Of a stretch of 64,000 nucleotides of DNA, positions 11,042-23,215 are shown piece after piece. Source of the DNA: Ailanthus altissimus (lineage: Eukaryota > Streptophyta > Magnoliopsida > Sapindales > Simaroubaceae). Below the pieces are notes generated by a model that did not search any database, was not told the origin of the DNA, and saw only the letters and a list, made by a program, of their open reading frames with translations. Positions within the stretch are counted from its first letter, which is position 1. Each line of letters begins with the position of its first letter. The stretch lies in assembly GCA_946807835.1 (NCBI GenBank), contig OX327696.1:3980501-4044500 (forward strand), written 5' to 3'. The position numbers were made by a program, and so were the translations under genes.

Positions 11042-13219
11042 TGTTAAGGTTGGTGCTTACGTGCTATCCCTGAATGTACAAATACTTATTATTTATACAA
11101 ATGTACATTCTCATTAAATCGTTAATGCCTTTCTAAATGGTACTATACAATGTAACATTATAGACATTGTACGATTTGAAGGAGTTCAAATCTAATCTAA
11201 AGGAGTTTATATAGGGGCCCACAGTTAACACGCTGAGAGATATAAATGTTAAATGTTAGCACAGCTAATTATTAATTGGTTATAATACTCAGCGAAGATC
11301 CAAGAGTTAGCGTCTTGTTTGTAATGGGATATAGACTCGAGAATATATTAGTAACTGCATAGTTGTAAGAGTTGCAATCAGATTCTAGAAAATGTCAGTT
11401 GCGTAAGTATGTTCTCAAATATTGTCCATGATCTATTTTTGCCGATGCGGATCTGTTGGTGGATACCTTTATATAGATCAACATATGTCCTACCTATAGG
11501 GTATAGATGATCATTTCTAGCTGACTGTGAGCTTAGAGCTTGTATTGACATATGGGTATCCAGTTAGGACTTGATATAGGACAGACTCACAAGGGCCTCC
11601 GATAAACACCATATGTAAGCTGTCAATTGAGGGTCCTCTCGAGTTGAGTAGAATACGTGGTCCTTTGACTTGAGTGCCACGGTGGACTTGTAAGTGATCC
11701 ACCATACTTTTGTTCCACACATGTCACAAACTTTTCATAGTGTGACCATTAGGTGTTGCTCGGTATGGTCCGATGCTTATGAAGTCCAGTATGTACAGAT
11801 ATGGAATTCGTCAGCTCGTATAAGGAGTTAGATACCTAGATGCTTCGAGACTATATCTCAAAAAATCTTGTGGCCACAACCATTAAACCCATGAAAGAGT
11901 TTCCACCAAGGTGTAACAATATAGCGAAGGAGTTTACATATATTGTTCAGTGAGATATAAGTCTGGAGATATGATATAGATGAGCACATAAGGATTTGAC
12001 GGTGATAATCTATATCCCCACACATCCAAGATATCATGATAGAAGGACAATACATATCCATTGTGACCTCAGCTTGGATGGTCGACAAGCTGATTTGTAT
12101 TTTCGTGACATGTGCGTGGGGCAATGTTCACGGACTCATAGAATAATTTTATTTGACAAATCGGACATGGACCTAGGGAGTCCCGCGATATAGAGTGTAC
12201 TCGTTGAGCACTGGGGCAGCGTACTGGATTAAATTATTTAATCTAGTAATATCCAACAACACCATAGAAATACGTGCGTATCTGTATTTAAGCGTTAAAT
12301 ACAACAATTAGTCAATAATTATCATATACTAATTGTATAATGACACGTGACATATTGTAAACCCTCAGTTGAGTTTACCCAAATATAAGATTTGGTGAGA
12401 TCCACTAAGATGTATACTTGGTAACTATACATAAGGAATAAAATGGTCATCACAATAATTATTTAATTATTAAATAATCATAATATCTCATTTAAATATA
12501 TTATTTTATAATTTTATATATTTTAATAATATAATATTTATTTATGCATGATAGTTGTCATGCATTTATATATATAAAATATTATTTTATTATTATTATT
12601 ATTATTGCCTTTTATGGATAAATATCATTATTTTAATATATAATATATGTGTGTGAAATGTGTATGGACCGAGAAGCACTTTTGAAGAGTTGTTTCATAT
12701 TTTGTGTTTTGTGCTTTTGAAACAAAAGAAAATTGTTTCAAAGGGTGGCTGGCTAAAGATTAAGCAAAGTAATGATGGATTTAATCCAAATTTTGAGTTA
12801 ATTTTTAAGTGTTGAGATTAATTCTTATGCTAGATTGTATTGGCCATTAATTACAATAATACAAGAATTTATTTTATTGATTAAATAATTAATCAAGGGA
12901 AAAATAAATTCAAAGGGTTTAAGAGTTAAGCCATGTGCTGAATTTGGAGCTGCTATTCTGGCTTACTAAGCCCACCGAGTTTGTGACTAGAACTGTAAAT
13001 GGGTTAGTTTTCAGGCAAACTCCCAAGCTACACAGGTAAAATGTTACACAGTTAGGTATTTTTACAACCTTTAAATATATTAATATGATTAATTTATTAT
13101 TTATTATGTTTATTGTATTGTTTTAAAATTTCTGCTGCCTTAAATATGTATGAGATACGTATTTCATGCAATAAATACTATTGCACATACATAAACCTAC
13201 ATGTATTAAATCCCTAACA
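11042..13219 (+). mobile_element. Copia-1 3' LTR (2178 bp)
   Basis: The LTR starts TGTTAAGG at 11042 directly after the purine tract and ends CTAACA at 13219, with TGTTA/TAACA inverted ends. Its last ~960 bp align with 1401-2385. Its start resembles the LTR starts at 15781 and 63414 (all share tgtgcttacg or tggtgcttacg near position 12), so these belong to one group of related elements. Short frames inside it (for example 11996-12193) are not supported as genes. Confidence 0.85.
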
Positions 13220-15780
13220 AAAAGACCTTGGGCTGAAGAGATATAGACAAGAGCAACTTTAATTCGTGCTCGTCTGGTCTCAGATTTGTTGTAGTCATTT
13301 GCCTAGGTCTTTGAAATCCACTAGACATTAATATAAAGAGGAAAAAACAAGAAGGATATGCACAAATAAATGAAGAAAATATTTATAAGGAAGACTTGGG
13401 TCTAAGGTAAGATTGGAAGGGATGACCTAGGTTGCCCTTCTTTTCTTGGGGACTACCAGACCCTACTTGTCCCCAGCAAAAAATCAATCCCCTTTCCAGG
13501 CTTTAACGGCCTGGGATAGGGTTTCGAAAGCCATGGAAGGACAAGTAATAGAAGCCCTTCTGCCTTTTATCGCTGATCCTAAAATGATAAAGATGGGTGC
13601 AGCTCTTGGTAATAGGGTGAGGAAAGCCTTGCCCTTTCCCAAATGACATATAGACTTATTAAAACCTCAAAGAATTGGAGCCTAATTGGGATAGGGCTAT
13701 TCTTAGATGGGCTAGCAAGCAAAATATGGTTTTATGGGAAGTCTAAGACAAGCCTAAGAAACTTTACATAAATGGAAACTTCTTCATCTATAAGGCTACT
13801 AAAAAAATCAGTAGAGGAGGACAGCCTAAGGGTTACAGACTTAGGAATATTATACGTGGCCCTAAGAGAGTCCAAGTCATCCTAACTTAGTCTGGGCATC
13901 TGATATCTCATGTCTATATATTCTAATAACTCTTAAGCAGGGTTCTCAGGATTAGCCTCTACCTCATCTTTACCAATCATTGAAACTAGATCGACCTTAG
14001 TAATAATAGTAAGGGAAAGGGGAGGCCATGTAACCAACTGAAGTGAACACACCTCCATTCCCACTAATCCCACCTATCATTCTGACAAGTGAGACCTCAA
14101 GGCTAATAGTTTCTTCTTCCTCAGCAACCATGTTAATGGCAGGGATCCCTAGGTCTAAGTTTCTACATCCTGAGGCTATAGGAATAAAGTAAATTGTTCC
14201 TAAAAATCTAATGAGATGCAAAGGGCAAGGACATGACAATTACACCAAAAAAAAAAACCAAAGAAAATAAGCAAAAATTAGATTTTTGGTCATCATAGTT
14301 TACGGTAATTTACTGGAAAAAGCATACTTATATTATAGGAACATTTCTTATAGCCATTTTTGTAGAAAAGTGAAGCATTTTAAAGAAAAAAGCATGGCAG
14401 AAATAACTTAAGAAGAAAAAAAGGAATAAAAACTTACCAAGTGGAAGCACATAAATCAAAGTACACTTGGTCACTAGAATGCCTTTGAACAGAAAGAGAT
14501 TGTTGTCAAAAATACCCATACGAGAGCTCTGAGAGTTCTGGTGCTTAAAAAAGACAAAGATGAATGAAGTAAAGAGAAGAAGGCAACCCAGAAAAGTGTT
14601 TTTACAGTGTCTGGGTTAGAAAGATCATGACTGTCCAGATATAACAAATGGTCACGATCATCTAAAAAGTCTTAGAGATGTCCCTTCAAAAGACTAGCCT
14701 AACATTTTGCATTCGCATGGATCATTAATGCACGTCTCTTTACTAATTTTTATTCTAGGCCATTGAGCATTTTGTATCACTTAGGAATTGGACAGACGTG
14801 ACCTTTTATTTTTAAATACCTCTAATCACATGATGCAAAGTAGATCAACGCTTGAGATCAGGTTCCGTATTCTATACACCTTTTCGTGTATAGTTTGGCT
14901 GATGTTTCAGGATCTCTATCATCATGACTAATAAATGCTCAAGATATAAGAAAAATTACAAAGTATAAAAAGTACCCAACTCAATAGTGGTTTAATCTTC
15001 TAAAATATTGAACAGTTATAACATGGCTAGACAACACTATCAGCATCGAATAGCAACAACTATCTAGATAACCCATTCGAATCTTCCTACTACAGCGTGC
15101 ATTGAGCAGGAAAATTCAAGAAAAATAACTTTTTAATTTTAATTAATTAAAACTAGAAATTAGTGGACCTCTGTTCCTCATTAAAAATCTCCAAACACCC
15201 AATACAAAAAAAATCCTAGGTATCATCCGACAAAACAGGCTTAATAAGGGGCCGGTCTAAAGGCTCAAATGATTGAAAGCCCCAAATAGCAAGAGCAGAC
15301 CGCTCAAGTATCATAAAAAAATAACAAAGGCATAAAACCTGCTTGGCCGATCTGACCAATTAACTCGAGTAAGACTAACCAGCTCATATTTTATTCAGGT
15401 TGTCTATAACCACGTGGTCCAATACATAGTGCCCTACCAACATACTAAGCACGCCCCAAATCAACCAGTATAAGTCAGCAAATAATAAAAAGACCAACGC
15501 ATTGAATATGTCGATCTACCTTTATACACAAGTCTCTAAAATCTGCATAAGCCTACACTTTGAAAGAGCCAAGAAACATTCAATAACTTAAAAGAAAAAC
15601 ACAAAACAAACCATATAAGACAAGTTATTAAAAGAGGTAATCAACATTATTTTGGAGATAGAATCATGCTATTTTAGAGGATATCCCTTAAATTATGGGA
15701 AGAAATCAGAAGATTACCTAAAATAACCATAAATCTGACAAAAATAAGCACAAAAACCCTAAGAAAATTGATATAATAAA
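13220..15780. other. Unclassified spacer with decayed ORF relics
   Basis: No intact gene is seen between Copia-1 and Copia-2. At 13446-13860 the plus strand holds coding-like relics: a 66-codon frame containing AWDRVSKAMEGQ, then a broken continuation near 13690-13870 reading KLYINGNFFIYKATKK and RGPKRVQVI. Neither piece was recognised. Near 15240-15480 the sequence is GC-richer and resembles a degenerate retroelement end, but no terminus or duplication could be placed. It is probably old transposable-element debris. Confidence 0.4.
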
Positions 15781-18065
15781 TGTTAGAATTTGTGCTTACG
15801 TCCCATCCCATCCCATTTTGTATGAATATTTAATTTTAATATTTATACAATTGATATTTTATTTAATTACTAATTATATTTATTGAAATGGTAAGATGCT
15901 TGGAACATGTCAGACATTGTAAGATCTAAAAGAGTTTAGATCTTGTCTAAAAGAGTTTAGATCAGTGCTAATATTTAGCAATATCTAAAGAGTTAGAGCC
16001 TTGTCTGAAATGGGATAAAGACCTTAGAAAATATTAGTAATGACATAATTGTAAAGGGTTGCAAATGGTACAAGAAAATGTTATTATACAAGTATGTTCT
16101 AAAATACTATGTTCCTGGTTTATTTTACTGATGCGAGTTTATCGATGAAATCCTAATATATAGATTAGTGCATGTCTATATCTAGATGGTCCAAACAGTT
16201 AATCTTATTAGACTATAAGTTTAGTGAAAGTTTGTATAGGTATACGGGTATTCAGTGAGGATTAAATACTGAACAGACTCATGAGGACCGCCAATGAACA
16301 TCCTATAAAGTCATCAATGGATGGTCCAGATAGTTAATCTATAAACCACCATACTTTGATTCCACATATGTCAAAGACCTTTCATAGTTTGACAGCTATG
16401 TGCTGCTGGGTATGGTCTAATGCTCATGGAGTCTGGTGTGCATAGATACAGAATCTGTCAGCTTACATAGGTGAGTTGTATATCTAGATGCTTCGAGATT
16501 GTATCTCAAAAAGTCTTATAGCCATAAGCAATAAGTCCAACAAAAAAGTTTTCTGCATGGTTAAATAATATCGCAAAAGTGTTTGCGTATATTTTTTATT
16601 GAGATGCAAATCTAAAGATAAGTTCATGGATGAGCAAATAGAGATTTGACGGTAATGATCTATATCTCTACGCTTTTAGGATATAGGTGACGAAAGAATT
16701 ATACGGATATGGTTAACCTCAGCTTGTATGGTTCAACACGTTGTTCTGTAATATCCGTAACATATGTGTGGCCATTGTTTATGGTCTTGCAAAAATATTC
16801 CATAAGACAAACGAACGTGAACCTAAGAAGTCTCACAATATGAGGTGTACTTGTTAAGCACTGAGATAACAAACTGGATTGAACAGTTTAATCCGGGAGA
16901 TTTTTGAAAGTATGATTTGTTTTAAAGACCTCTTTGTAAAATAAAAAATATAATTTGCAAATGTTGCAAAAATGTCCATTTTCTGCTAGGAAAGGTACTC
17001 TTGACACATGTCATTAAACAATTAGTTCTTGAATTAATTGGACATTATTTTATTTAAATAAACATATGATATTTATTATATTATTTTTTAAGGCATGTGT
17101 TGGACACTTGTCTTGAATAGACATGTGATGTTTATTATATTATTTTTCATATGAAATGTGTTGGACATTTGCCTTTGTAGATTAATTAAATAATTAAGGT
17201 TTTTTTTCTTGTCTTACATTGATAAGAAAAAATATGTATTTTAATATATTATTTTAAATGGTGCTTAGGCCATTAAGAGAATATTTGTCTTGGTTTGAAT
17301 TATTTATTTAAAAATATTTACATTGAAACGCTTTTAATAATTATTAATGTACTCAAACAAGAAAAATGTTTTATTTTATTAATTTTAAAGAGACAAAATT
17401 GGGCCAAGCATTTATTTAATGAAATAAATATTGTTTTGATATTTATTAATTCATTTGAAATGCCATTGTCCAATTAAAATGAAGAAAAGACTTTTTGGTT
17501 AATTATTTTATAGAAAAAACAAGGTAAGGACATGTGTATTTTTTACTTAAAACAAAATTGCATAATGGTTATGTAGAGGGAGAAGTAAAATTCGGTCAAA
17601 GATATTCTTTCACTCTTTGGAAGACATTCAAATATAACAAACACCTCTCCATCTGTTTCTTTCAAGAAAGACTTAATAGGAAAAATAAAATGCAAAAGAG
17701 TTTTATTTCAATAGTAAAAATAAGAGAGTTTATTTTGCTTAAAGAGTTTAAGCATAAGAAAAAAAATCATACATCATAATTTAAGCTACCATTCTAGCTA
17801 CTCTAATCCGACAAAGTGTTGAAGACTAGAATTGTTCAAGGAATCACTTCAAGGTGAGCTTCAAAAAATTTTATCATCACCGAATCGTCAGCAAAAGTAT
17901 GTTTTGAATTACCCTAATATTTTGATTCAGTTAAAATTGATGTGTTTATCATATTGAGAAATTCAATTTCTTAATTCTGTGGCAAATTTTGTATGTATAA
18001 CATATTTATTACATTATGATGAACTTATTACACATATATTCACCATAGAATAATAACACTCAACA
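15781..18065 (+). mobile_element. Copia-2 5' LTR (2285 bp)
   Basis: It starts TGTTAGAATT at 15781 and ends CAACA at 18065, followed by a primer binding site. The first part resembles 63414-64000 and more weakly 11042 onward. The last ~980 bp are repeated at 18979-19955, the truncated 3' LTR. An 81-codon frame at 17534-17779 recurs in the 3' copy at 19426-19671, but most differences between the two change amino acids, so coding is not supported. Confidence 0.8.
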
Positions 18066-18067
18066 AT

Positions 18068-18080
18068 TGGTATCAAAGCA
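18068..18080 (+). other. Copia-2 primer binding site
   Basis: TGGTATCAAAGCA lies two bases after the 5' LTR terminus. It is the plant Copia initiator-Met tRNA site with one mismatch to TGGTATCAGAGC and matches the Copia-1 site closely. Confidence 0.8.
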
Positions 18081-18406
18081 TATTTGTGTATTTCAGGTGA
18101 TTGTTGTGAAAGTTGTGATACATTTGACATGATGATGTTATTTATATTTTGACAACTTGTTAATGTTTACTTTAGAACAATGGTGATATAGTTGACATGA
18201 TGATGTTATATATATTTTCACAACTTGTTAATGTTTAATTTACAACATTGATGATGTTTAAATTTCAACATATTAATTTTAATGATGTTCATGAACATTG
18301 ATGTTTCTCATATGAACATATTATGTTTGGATATTTTATCCATGTGATAAGATTGTGCACCAGGATGAGAAAAATTAATTGCAGGATACATGTAAATTTT
18401 TACTGC

Positions 18407-18605
18407 ATTCGATGCCGTGGCACTAGCCTCTGGGGGCCGCGATGCCAAGGGCATTTTTAATGGATGACTCGTGCCAGCATTAAGAGTCATAGCGCCCACT
18501 TTCTGGAAAGGATGCCGCGGTGCCCAATGGGTAGTGCCGCGGCACCCAACCACTCTTCTCATAAGCGCCGTGGCATTTACCTTCCAATGCTGCAACGCTC
18601 GGTGT
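18407..18605. repeat. GC-rich palindromic module array in Copia-2 leader
   Basis: A GC-rich island within the Copia-2 leader, with repeats of the core TGCCGYGGCA. The copy at 18534-18545 (gtgccgcggcac) is a perfect 12-bp palindrome; another starts near 18512. The position, a few hundred bases after the PBS, parallels the module in Copia-1 although the core words differ. Confidence 0.7.
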
Positions 18606-18978
18606 TGTTTGAATTTTTTCTTTTTTTTTTTGTTTTCATGTTTTAACTTGTTTAAATGATATATTATATCTTTTTATTTGTCATAACATGAAATAATCAT
18701 TTATTTACGTTGATAACCACAATGGGAGCCCCAATAGTTGGGGTTAGTTGTGCTTGCATAATATTAATTATATGATCTAAATTTTACATCCTTATGAGAT
18801 ACGAATGTATTTAAAATCTCTCTTAATCAGATTAAATAGTATCACATTATGAGTTAATGTTGTATTATGATCCATCTTGTCAGTACGGTGTTAGTTAGGT
18901 CATATCGGTATTTTTTAATATCACTATAGTGTGAGAGATTTAGTCGATATAATTTGGACTATACTGGTTAAACATGAG

Positions 18979-19955
18979 TGTAAGGCATGTGTTGAACACT
19001 TGTTTTGAATAAGCATATGATGTTTATGATATTATTTTTCATATGACATGTGTTGGACATTTGTCTTAATGGATTAATTAAATAAGTAAAATTTGTTTTC
19101 TTATCTTACATTGATAAGACAAAATATGTATTTTAATATATTATTTTAAATGATGCTTGGGTCATTAAGAGAATATTTGTCTTGGTTTGAATTATTTATT
19201 TAAAAATATTTACATTAAAATGTTTTTAATATTTATTAATGTACTCAAACAAGAAAAGTGTTTCATTTTGTTAATTTTGAAGAGACAAAATTAGGCCAAG
19301 CATTTATTTAATGAAATAAATATTAGTTTGGTATTTATTAATTTATTTGAAATGCTATTGTCCAATTAAAATGAAATAAAAGGCTTTTTGGTTAATTATT
19401 TTATGGAAAAAAAAAGTAAGGACATGTGTATTTTTCACTTAAAACAAAATTGCATAATGGTTACATAAAAGGAGAAGTAAAATTTAGCCAAGGGTATTCT
19501 TTCACTCTTTGGAAGACATTCAAATATAATAAACACCTCTCCATCCATTTCTTTCAAGTAAAACTTGGTAGGAAAAATAAAATGCAAAAGAGTTTTATTT
19601 CAATAGTGAAAATAAGAGAGTTTATTTTACTTAAAGAGTTTAAGTATAAGAAAAAAAATCTTACACCATAATTTAAGCTACCATTCTAGCTACTCTAATC
19701 CGACAAAGTGTTGGAGACTAGAATTGTTCAAAGAATCACTTCAAGGTGAGTTCCGAAAAGTTTTATTATCACCGAATCGTCAGTAAAGGTATGTTTTGAA
19801 TTACCCTAATATTTTGATTCAGTTTAAATTGATGTGTTTATCATATTGAAAAATTTAATTTCTTAATTCTGCTACAAATTTTGTATGTATGACATATTTA
19901 TTACATTATGATGAACTTATTACACATATTCACCATAGAATAATAGCAGTCAACA
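18979..19955 (+). mobile_element. Copia-2 3' LTR, 5'-truncated
   Basis: The segment starts within taaggcatgtgttg and aligns with 17088-18065 of the 5' LTR, ending in the same CAACA terminus. The first 1.3 kb of the LTR is missing, removed with the internal region. Substitutions are scattered throughout, so the insertion is not recent. Confidence 0.8.
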
Positions 19956-20879
19956 ATAATAATAGAGGAAAACGATTTAAACAAGGGATCTGTAATTTTA
20001 AATCTCTTATCTTGAACTTGAACTTGAAACTCTCCATCTTAATCTCAGAATTCTCATCTCTCTCTCTCTCTCTCTCTCTTTCTTTCTCTCTCAAATTTTT
20101 CTTCACTCTTAAATATATATATATATCTGACTTAAACATCGAAGAGTTTTCACAGGAACTACTTCTACACGAGATTTTAACGATAGTTTTCTTTATGTTT
20201 GCAGGCATCACAGTGATCGAAGACTCAGCAGGCCCATGGTTACAAAATCAACAAGTAAGGCCCAAGATTTTAATTCTTATAATCAAATAATTTTAAAGCT
20301 CATTAACTTTAAAAAAATATTTTTTTTCGATCAACAATTATAAATAAAATTATTAGATTGTGAAGACAATTTTATACTCATAATTCTTTCTTTTACTAAA
20401 ATAATAAAAAAATAAAATGTGAGAGGCATATTAAAATAATTAAATTTTCAGTTATTTTATTATTATAGATTAAAGTCTTAAAAAAAAAAGATAGAATGAA
20501 TATATTACAACATCATTATATATGTTCATTTAATAAAATTTTCTCAAACATATATCTATTTTAAAATAATCTCGTTATATTAAAAATATTCAAATACCTA
20601 TTAAAAAATTACTTAATCATTCTATTAAACTTGTCTCATTTAAGTTTTTCACTTCCAACTACTGTGTGTGGCCACAAAAAATTTTGTGAACGGTGAAAAT
20701 GTTTTATTTTAGATACCTTTAGGCGTATGTTTGAAAAACGGTAAAAGTTATTCATAGATTTATGAATTTTATCAATACATGGAGGGGCCAATTGAAATTA
20801 ACTAATGGTATGTCGTATGTGGAACTGTAGTTTGTCTTTTCCATATTTTCTCCATTTATTTTTATTTCACCAGCAACAG
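19956..20879. other. AT-rich spacer upstream of CNX7
   Basis: It contains a CT-rich microsatellite at 20056-20093 and a short AT run near 20110-20127. A 133-codon frame at 19889-20290 spans the end of Copia-2 and the microsatellite and is low-complexity, so it is not called. The proximal promoter of CNX7 should lie in the last few hundred bases, but no convincing TATA box was fixed. Confidence 0.4.
20056..20093. repeat. CT/TTTC microsatellite
   Basis: A run of alternating CT dinucleotides (about 11 units) followed by tttctttctctctc. It makes low-complexity frames on both strands. Confidence 0.9.
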
Positions 20880-21005
20880 CAGCTGTACACTTTGACCAAA
20901 ATCGCCCAGCCTTTCACCAACATGAACAGGCGAAATTGTTTATCAATTTAGAAGCAGAGATATTTCATTTTCGTCTTCTTCTTCTTCATTCTCGTGGGCT
21001 ATCGT
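20880..21005 (+). other. CNX7: CNX7 5' UTR exon (predicted)
   Basis: The proposed exon ends at a strong donor (GTAAGTTC at 21006) and contains pyrimidine-rich cttctt repeats typical of plant 5' UTRs. The transcription start is not visible, so the left boundary is approximate. The exon joins the acceptor at 22254-22255. Confidence 0.45.
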
Positions 21006-22255
21006 GTAAGTTCTCTTTATAATTATTTAATTGGGATTTTGCTTAATAACGAAAAGATATAAAATGGAATTTTAAGTTCTTAGAATGATTTGCTTTGCGT
21101 TTCTGTTTTCTGAGTACGAAGTGAGTTGTTTAATCTTTAGAAAGGTTGGATTTTTTAATTAAAAAAACAATTTTTTTGTTATTATGTATAGTCTCTGCTA
21201 AGTATTGGATTTGAAGTGATTGAGCTGTTAATTGGAGCTCAAATTTGTGAGGATCTGTTATTGTAGAATCATGGCTCTGATTCTGTTGATTGAAAGCCCA
21301 AAATCCTTCATTTATATAGCATGAGAACTGAAACCCTCTTCAGTGATTCTGCAATAACTCAATCTGTCTGTCTCTTTGTACTAAATGTTTCACTATTTTA
21401 GAGTTCTTCTATGTTTAGATTTGTTGTTAAAATAAGATTGTTTGTCAGTGAATTGCTGCAATTTGAGTTGTGGATGTTCTCATATTGGGTACCACCTTGC
21501 ATTATTCAATCATTGTTTGATACTGATTGCCAGGGAGTAGAACAAAGGTCTTTCCGGAAATGAATTGAAAGTCTTAAGGGAGATTATATCACAATCTCGA
21601 ATGGTTACTAGAATGGAAATTTTGGGTTGGTTCTTTTGGTTGAGCTTGAATTCGATTTACAGATGCACATTACAACATAGTTTGGTGGTCATTTGATTTG
21701 TTTCTAGGAATTTTGCACACACAAAAATGGATAGTGTTCTGACTAGACAATTGATTGATGTCGATTCCCCTGCCCCCGAACATAAGTGGGATTTTGCAGA
21801 AACAGAAATAGCAGACTATTCAGCTTTTCTTTTTTCTTGGCTATAGCATACTGTTGTTGTTATTATTATTATTATTATATATTTTTAAGGATCTTAACTC
21901 TGCATGCTAAAATATACCTTTTGCTCATCAAAGATATAATGGTTATAGAGCAGAAGCATACATGTCCTGCCACCGCCCCAGGCGAGGATCTCATGTAGGG
22001 ATTCTATCTGAAATCTTTTATTTCCTGTTAGTTTGTTTATCAAGGATCAGACCATTGGGGTCATAGCAGTGAAGCTTTGACTCTACAAAGCTTCCTCTGA
22101 TCTTTAGATTTGCAAATGACTTGTTGAGCATTCACATTGGTCACACTTGGGGAATCAACTGATTCTTTCTCTGTTTGATTTAATTCTTGCAGTTGTCTTT
22201 GTTGTTGAAATGATTATCATAGATTCAAATTGATATAGTTGTGATATTTTTGCAG
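21006..22255 (+). other. CNX7: CNX7 5' UTR intron (predicted, 1250 bp)
   Basis: The donor is GTAAG at 21006-21010 and the acceptor is TTTTTGCAG ending at 22255, 41 bases before the start codon. The interval is T-rich and has no conserved frame; the 70-codon frame at 21786-21998 is not credible. Leader introns are common in plant genes and often raise expression. The splice pair is inferred from consensus only. Confidence 0.5.
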
Positions 22256-22296
22256 TGAGATGTTGAATTTGTATTAACACAAGTCCTAATTCTACC

Positions 22297-22614
22297 ATGG
22301 ATGTTTCGGAAAGGGAAAGCACATCCAGGAATGCAGATTGTACACCTGTTGAGAACACAGAATCGTCTGTTCGGATAAAGGTATTGTTCTTTGCTAGAGC
22401 TCGAGATTTGACTGCCTTGACTGGTATGCCACTAGATGTGCCAAATGGTAGCACCACTCAAGATTGCTTGAACAAACTTATTGCAAAGTTTCCGAAGTTG
22501 GAAGAGATCCGAGGATGTATGGTTCTTGCTTTAAATGAGGAATACACGAATGAATCTGTGATTGTTAAAGACAAAGATGAATTGGCCATTATACCTCCCA
22601 TAAGTGGCGGCTAA
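22297..22614 (+). CDS. CNX7: Molybdopterin synthase sulfur carrier subunit (MOCS2A/CNX7)
   Basis: A 105-residue protein in one exon. Residues ~26-105 form a MoaD/ubiquitin-like beta-grasp domain (from VRIKVLFFARARDLT, through LNEEY, to the end) and it ends in IPPISGG. The C-terminal Gly-Gly is the signature: in this family it is adenylated and thiocarboxylated by CNX5, then gives sulfur to cyclic pyranopterin monophosphate inside the heterotetramer with the large subunit CNX6. This makes molybdopterin for nitrate reductase, aldehyde oxidase, xanthine dehydrogenase and sulfite oxidase. Action is cytosolic, and no transit peptide is seen. The first ~25 residues are polar and variable, as in plant homologues. 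The start is the first ATG after the predicted acceptor. No neighbour is functionally linked. Confidence 0.93.
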   Translation: MDVSERESTSRNADCTPVENTESSVRIKVLFFARARDLTALTGMPLDVPNGSTTQDCLNKLIAKFPKLEEIRGCMVLALNEEYTNESVIVKDKDELAIIPPISGG

Positions 22615-22830
22615 ATATTTTCATCCATTTCAGAGGAAAGAAAAAGAAAAAGTTGTGGCTAAATATTTGTCCCGTGTTTTTGCAAACACTTGGTGTACCA
22701 GAATGAGAGAGATTTCATGTACTTATATACTGCAATATGTTCTGCTTACTGGTAACTGTTGGAAGATGATAATAACATTTTCTTTTAACATTGATATTCT
22801 ATCAAATATCTACTATACAACAATACATTA

Positions 22831-23215
22831 TTAGGATCATACATCACTTTAACATTTATATAGGTCTAGATTTACACCTTCACAATGGGAGGAGTTAAAG
22901 CCCTCACATCAATTAGGATAATACATCACTTAAATGATTTACATAGGTTTAAATTCACACCTCCACAATCGGAGGAGTTGAAACCCTCAGATCAATTAGG
23001 ATCATACATCACTTAATACTTATATAAGTTTAGATTCACATCTTCACGACGCGGGGAGTTAAAGCCCTCACAATTAGGATCTTAGATTCATACATGACTT
23101 AATACTTGTATAGGTCTACATAGATCTAAATTCACATCTTCACGACGGGAGGAATTAAAACATCACAATTAGGATCTTAGATTCACACCTCCACAGCAAA
23201 AGTTAAAGCTCTCAA
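22831..23215. repeat. Tandem array of ~80-bp units downstream of CNX7
   Basis: Units start with TTAGGAT at 22831, 22913, 22996, 23074 and 23169, giving periods of 82, 83, 78 and 95 bp. Each unit contains a version of tacatcactt, a tataggtcta-like block, ttcacacctycac and ggaggagttaaagccctca. The copies are diverged and the last is partial. The array begins about 215 bp after the CNX7 stop codon and may be in or just beyond its 3' UTR. Confidence 0.85.

Larger units (their letters stand above)
15781..19955 (+). mobile_element. Copia-2, internally deleted non-autonomous Copia
   Basis: The structure is a complete 5' LTR, a PBS at 18068, about 0.9 kb of internal leader and a 3' LTR lacking its first ~1.3 kb. 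The leader matches the Copia-1 leader, including the GC-rich module and the sequence around 18710-18980 (compare 2935-3215). No gag or pol remains. One deletion running from the leader into the 3' LTR explains the arrangement. Flanks are ataaa (15776-15780) and ataat (19956-19960), a target duplication with one mismatch. Confidence 0.75.

Noticed and set aside
17534..17779. 81-codon frame repeated at 19426-19671 in the two Copia-2 LTRs
   Set aside because: The frames match because LTRs are copies. Most differences between them change the amino acid, so there is no sign of protein selection.
18308..18659. Overlapping frames (18308-18595 -, 18464-18646 +, 18471-18659 +) in the Copia-2 leader
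   Set aside because: Three frames on both strands over the same GC-rich palindromes; none is conserved with the equivalent region of Copia-1.
19889..20290. 133-codon plus frame and 93-codon minus frame over the CT microsatellite
   Set aside because: Both depend on the low-complexity CT run and span the end of Copia-2; no domain is seen.
21786..21998. 70-codon frame upstream of CNX7
   Set aside because: It lies in the predicted leader intron, contains a TTA-repeat tyrosine run and has no recognisable content.
22831..23215. Possible CRISPR-like array downstream of CNX7
   Set aside because: Units are diverged along their full length with no conserved repeat/unique spacer alternation, and the DNA is plant nuclear.
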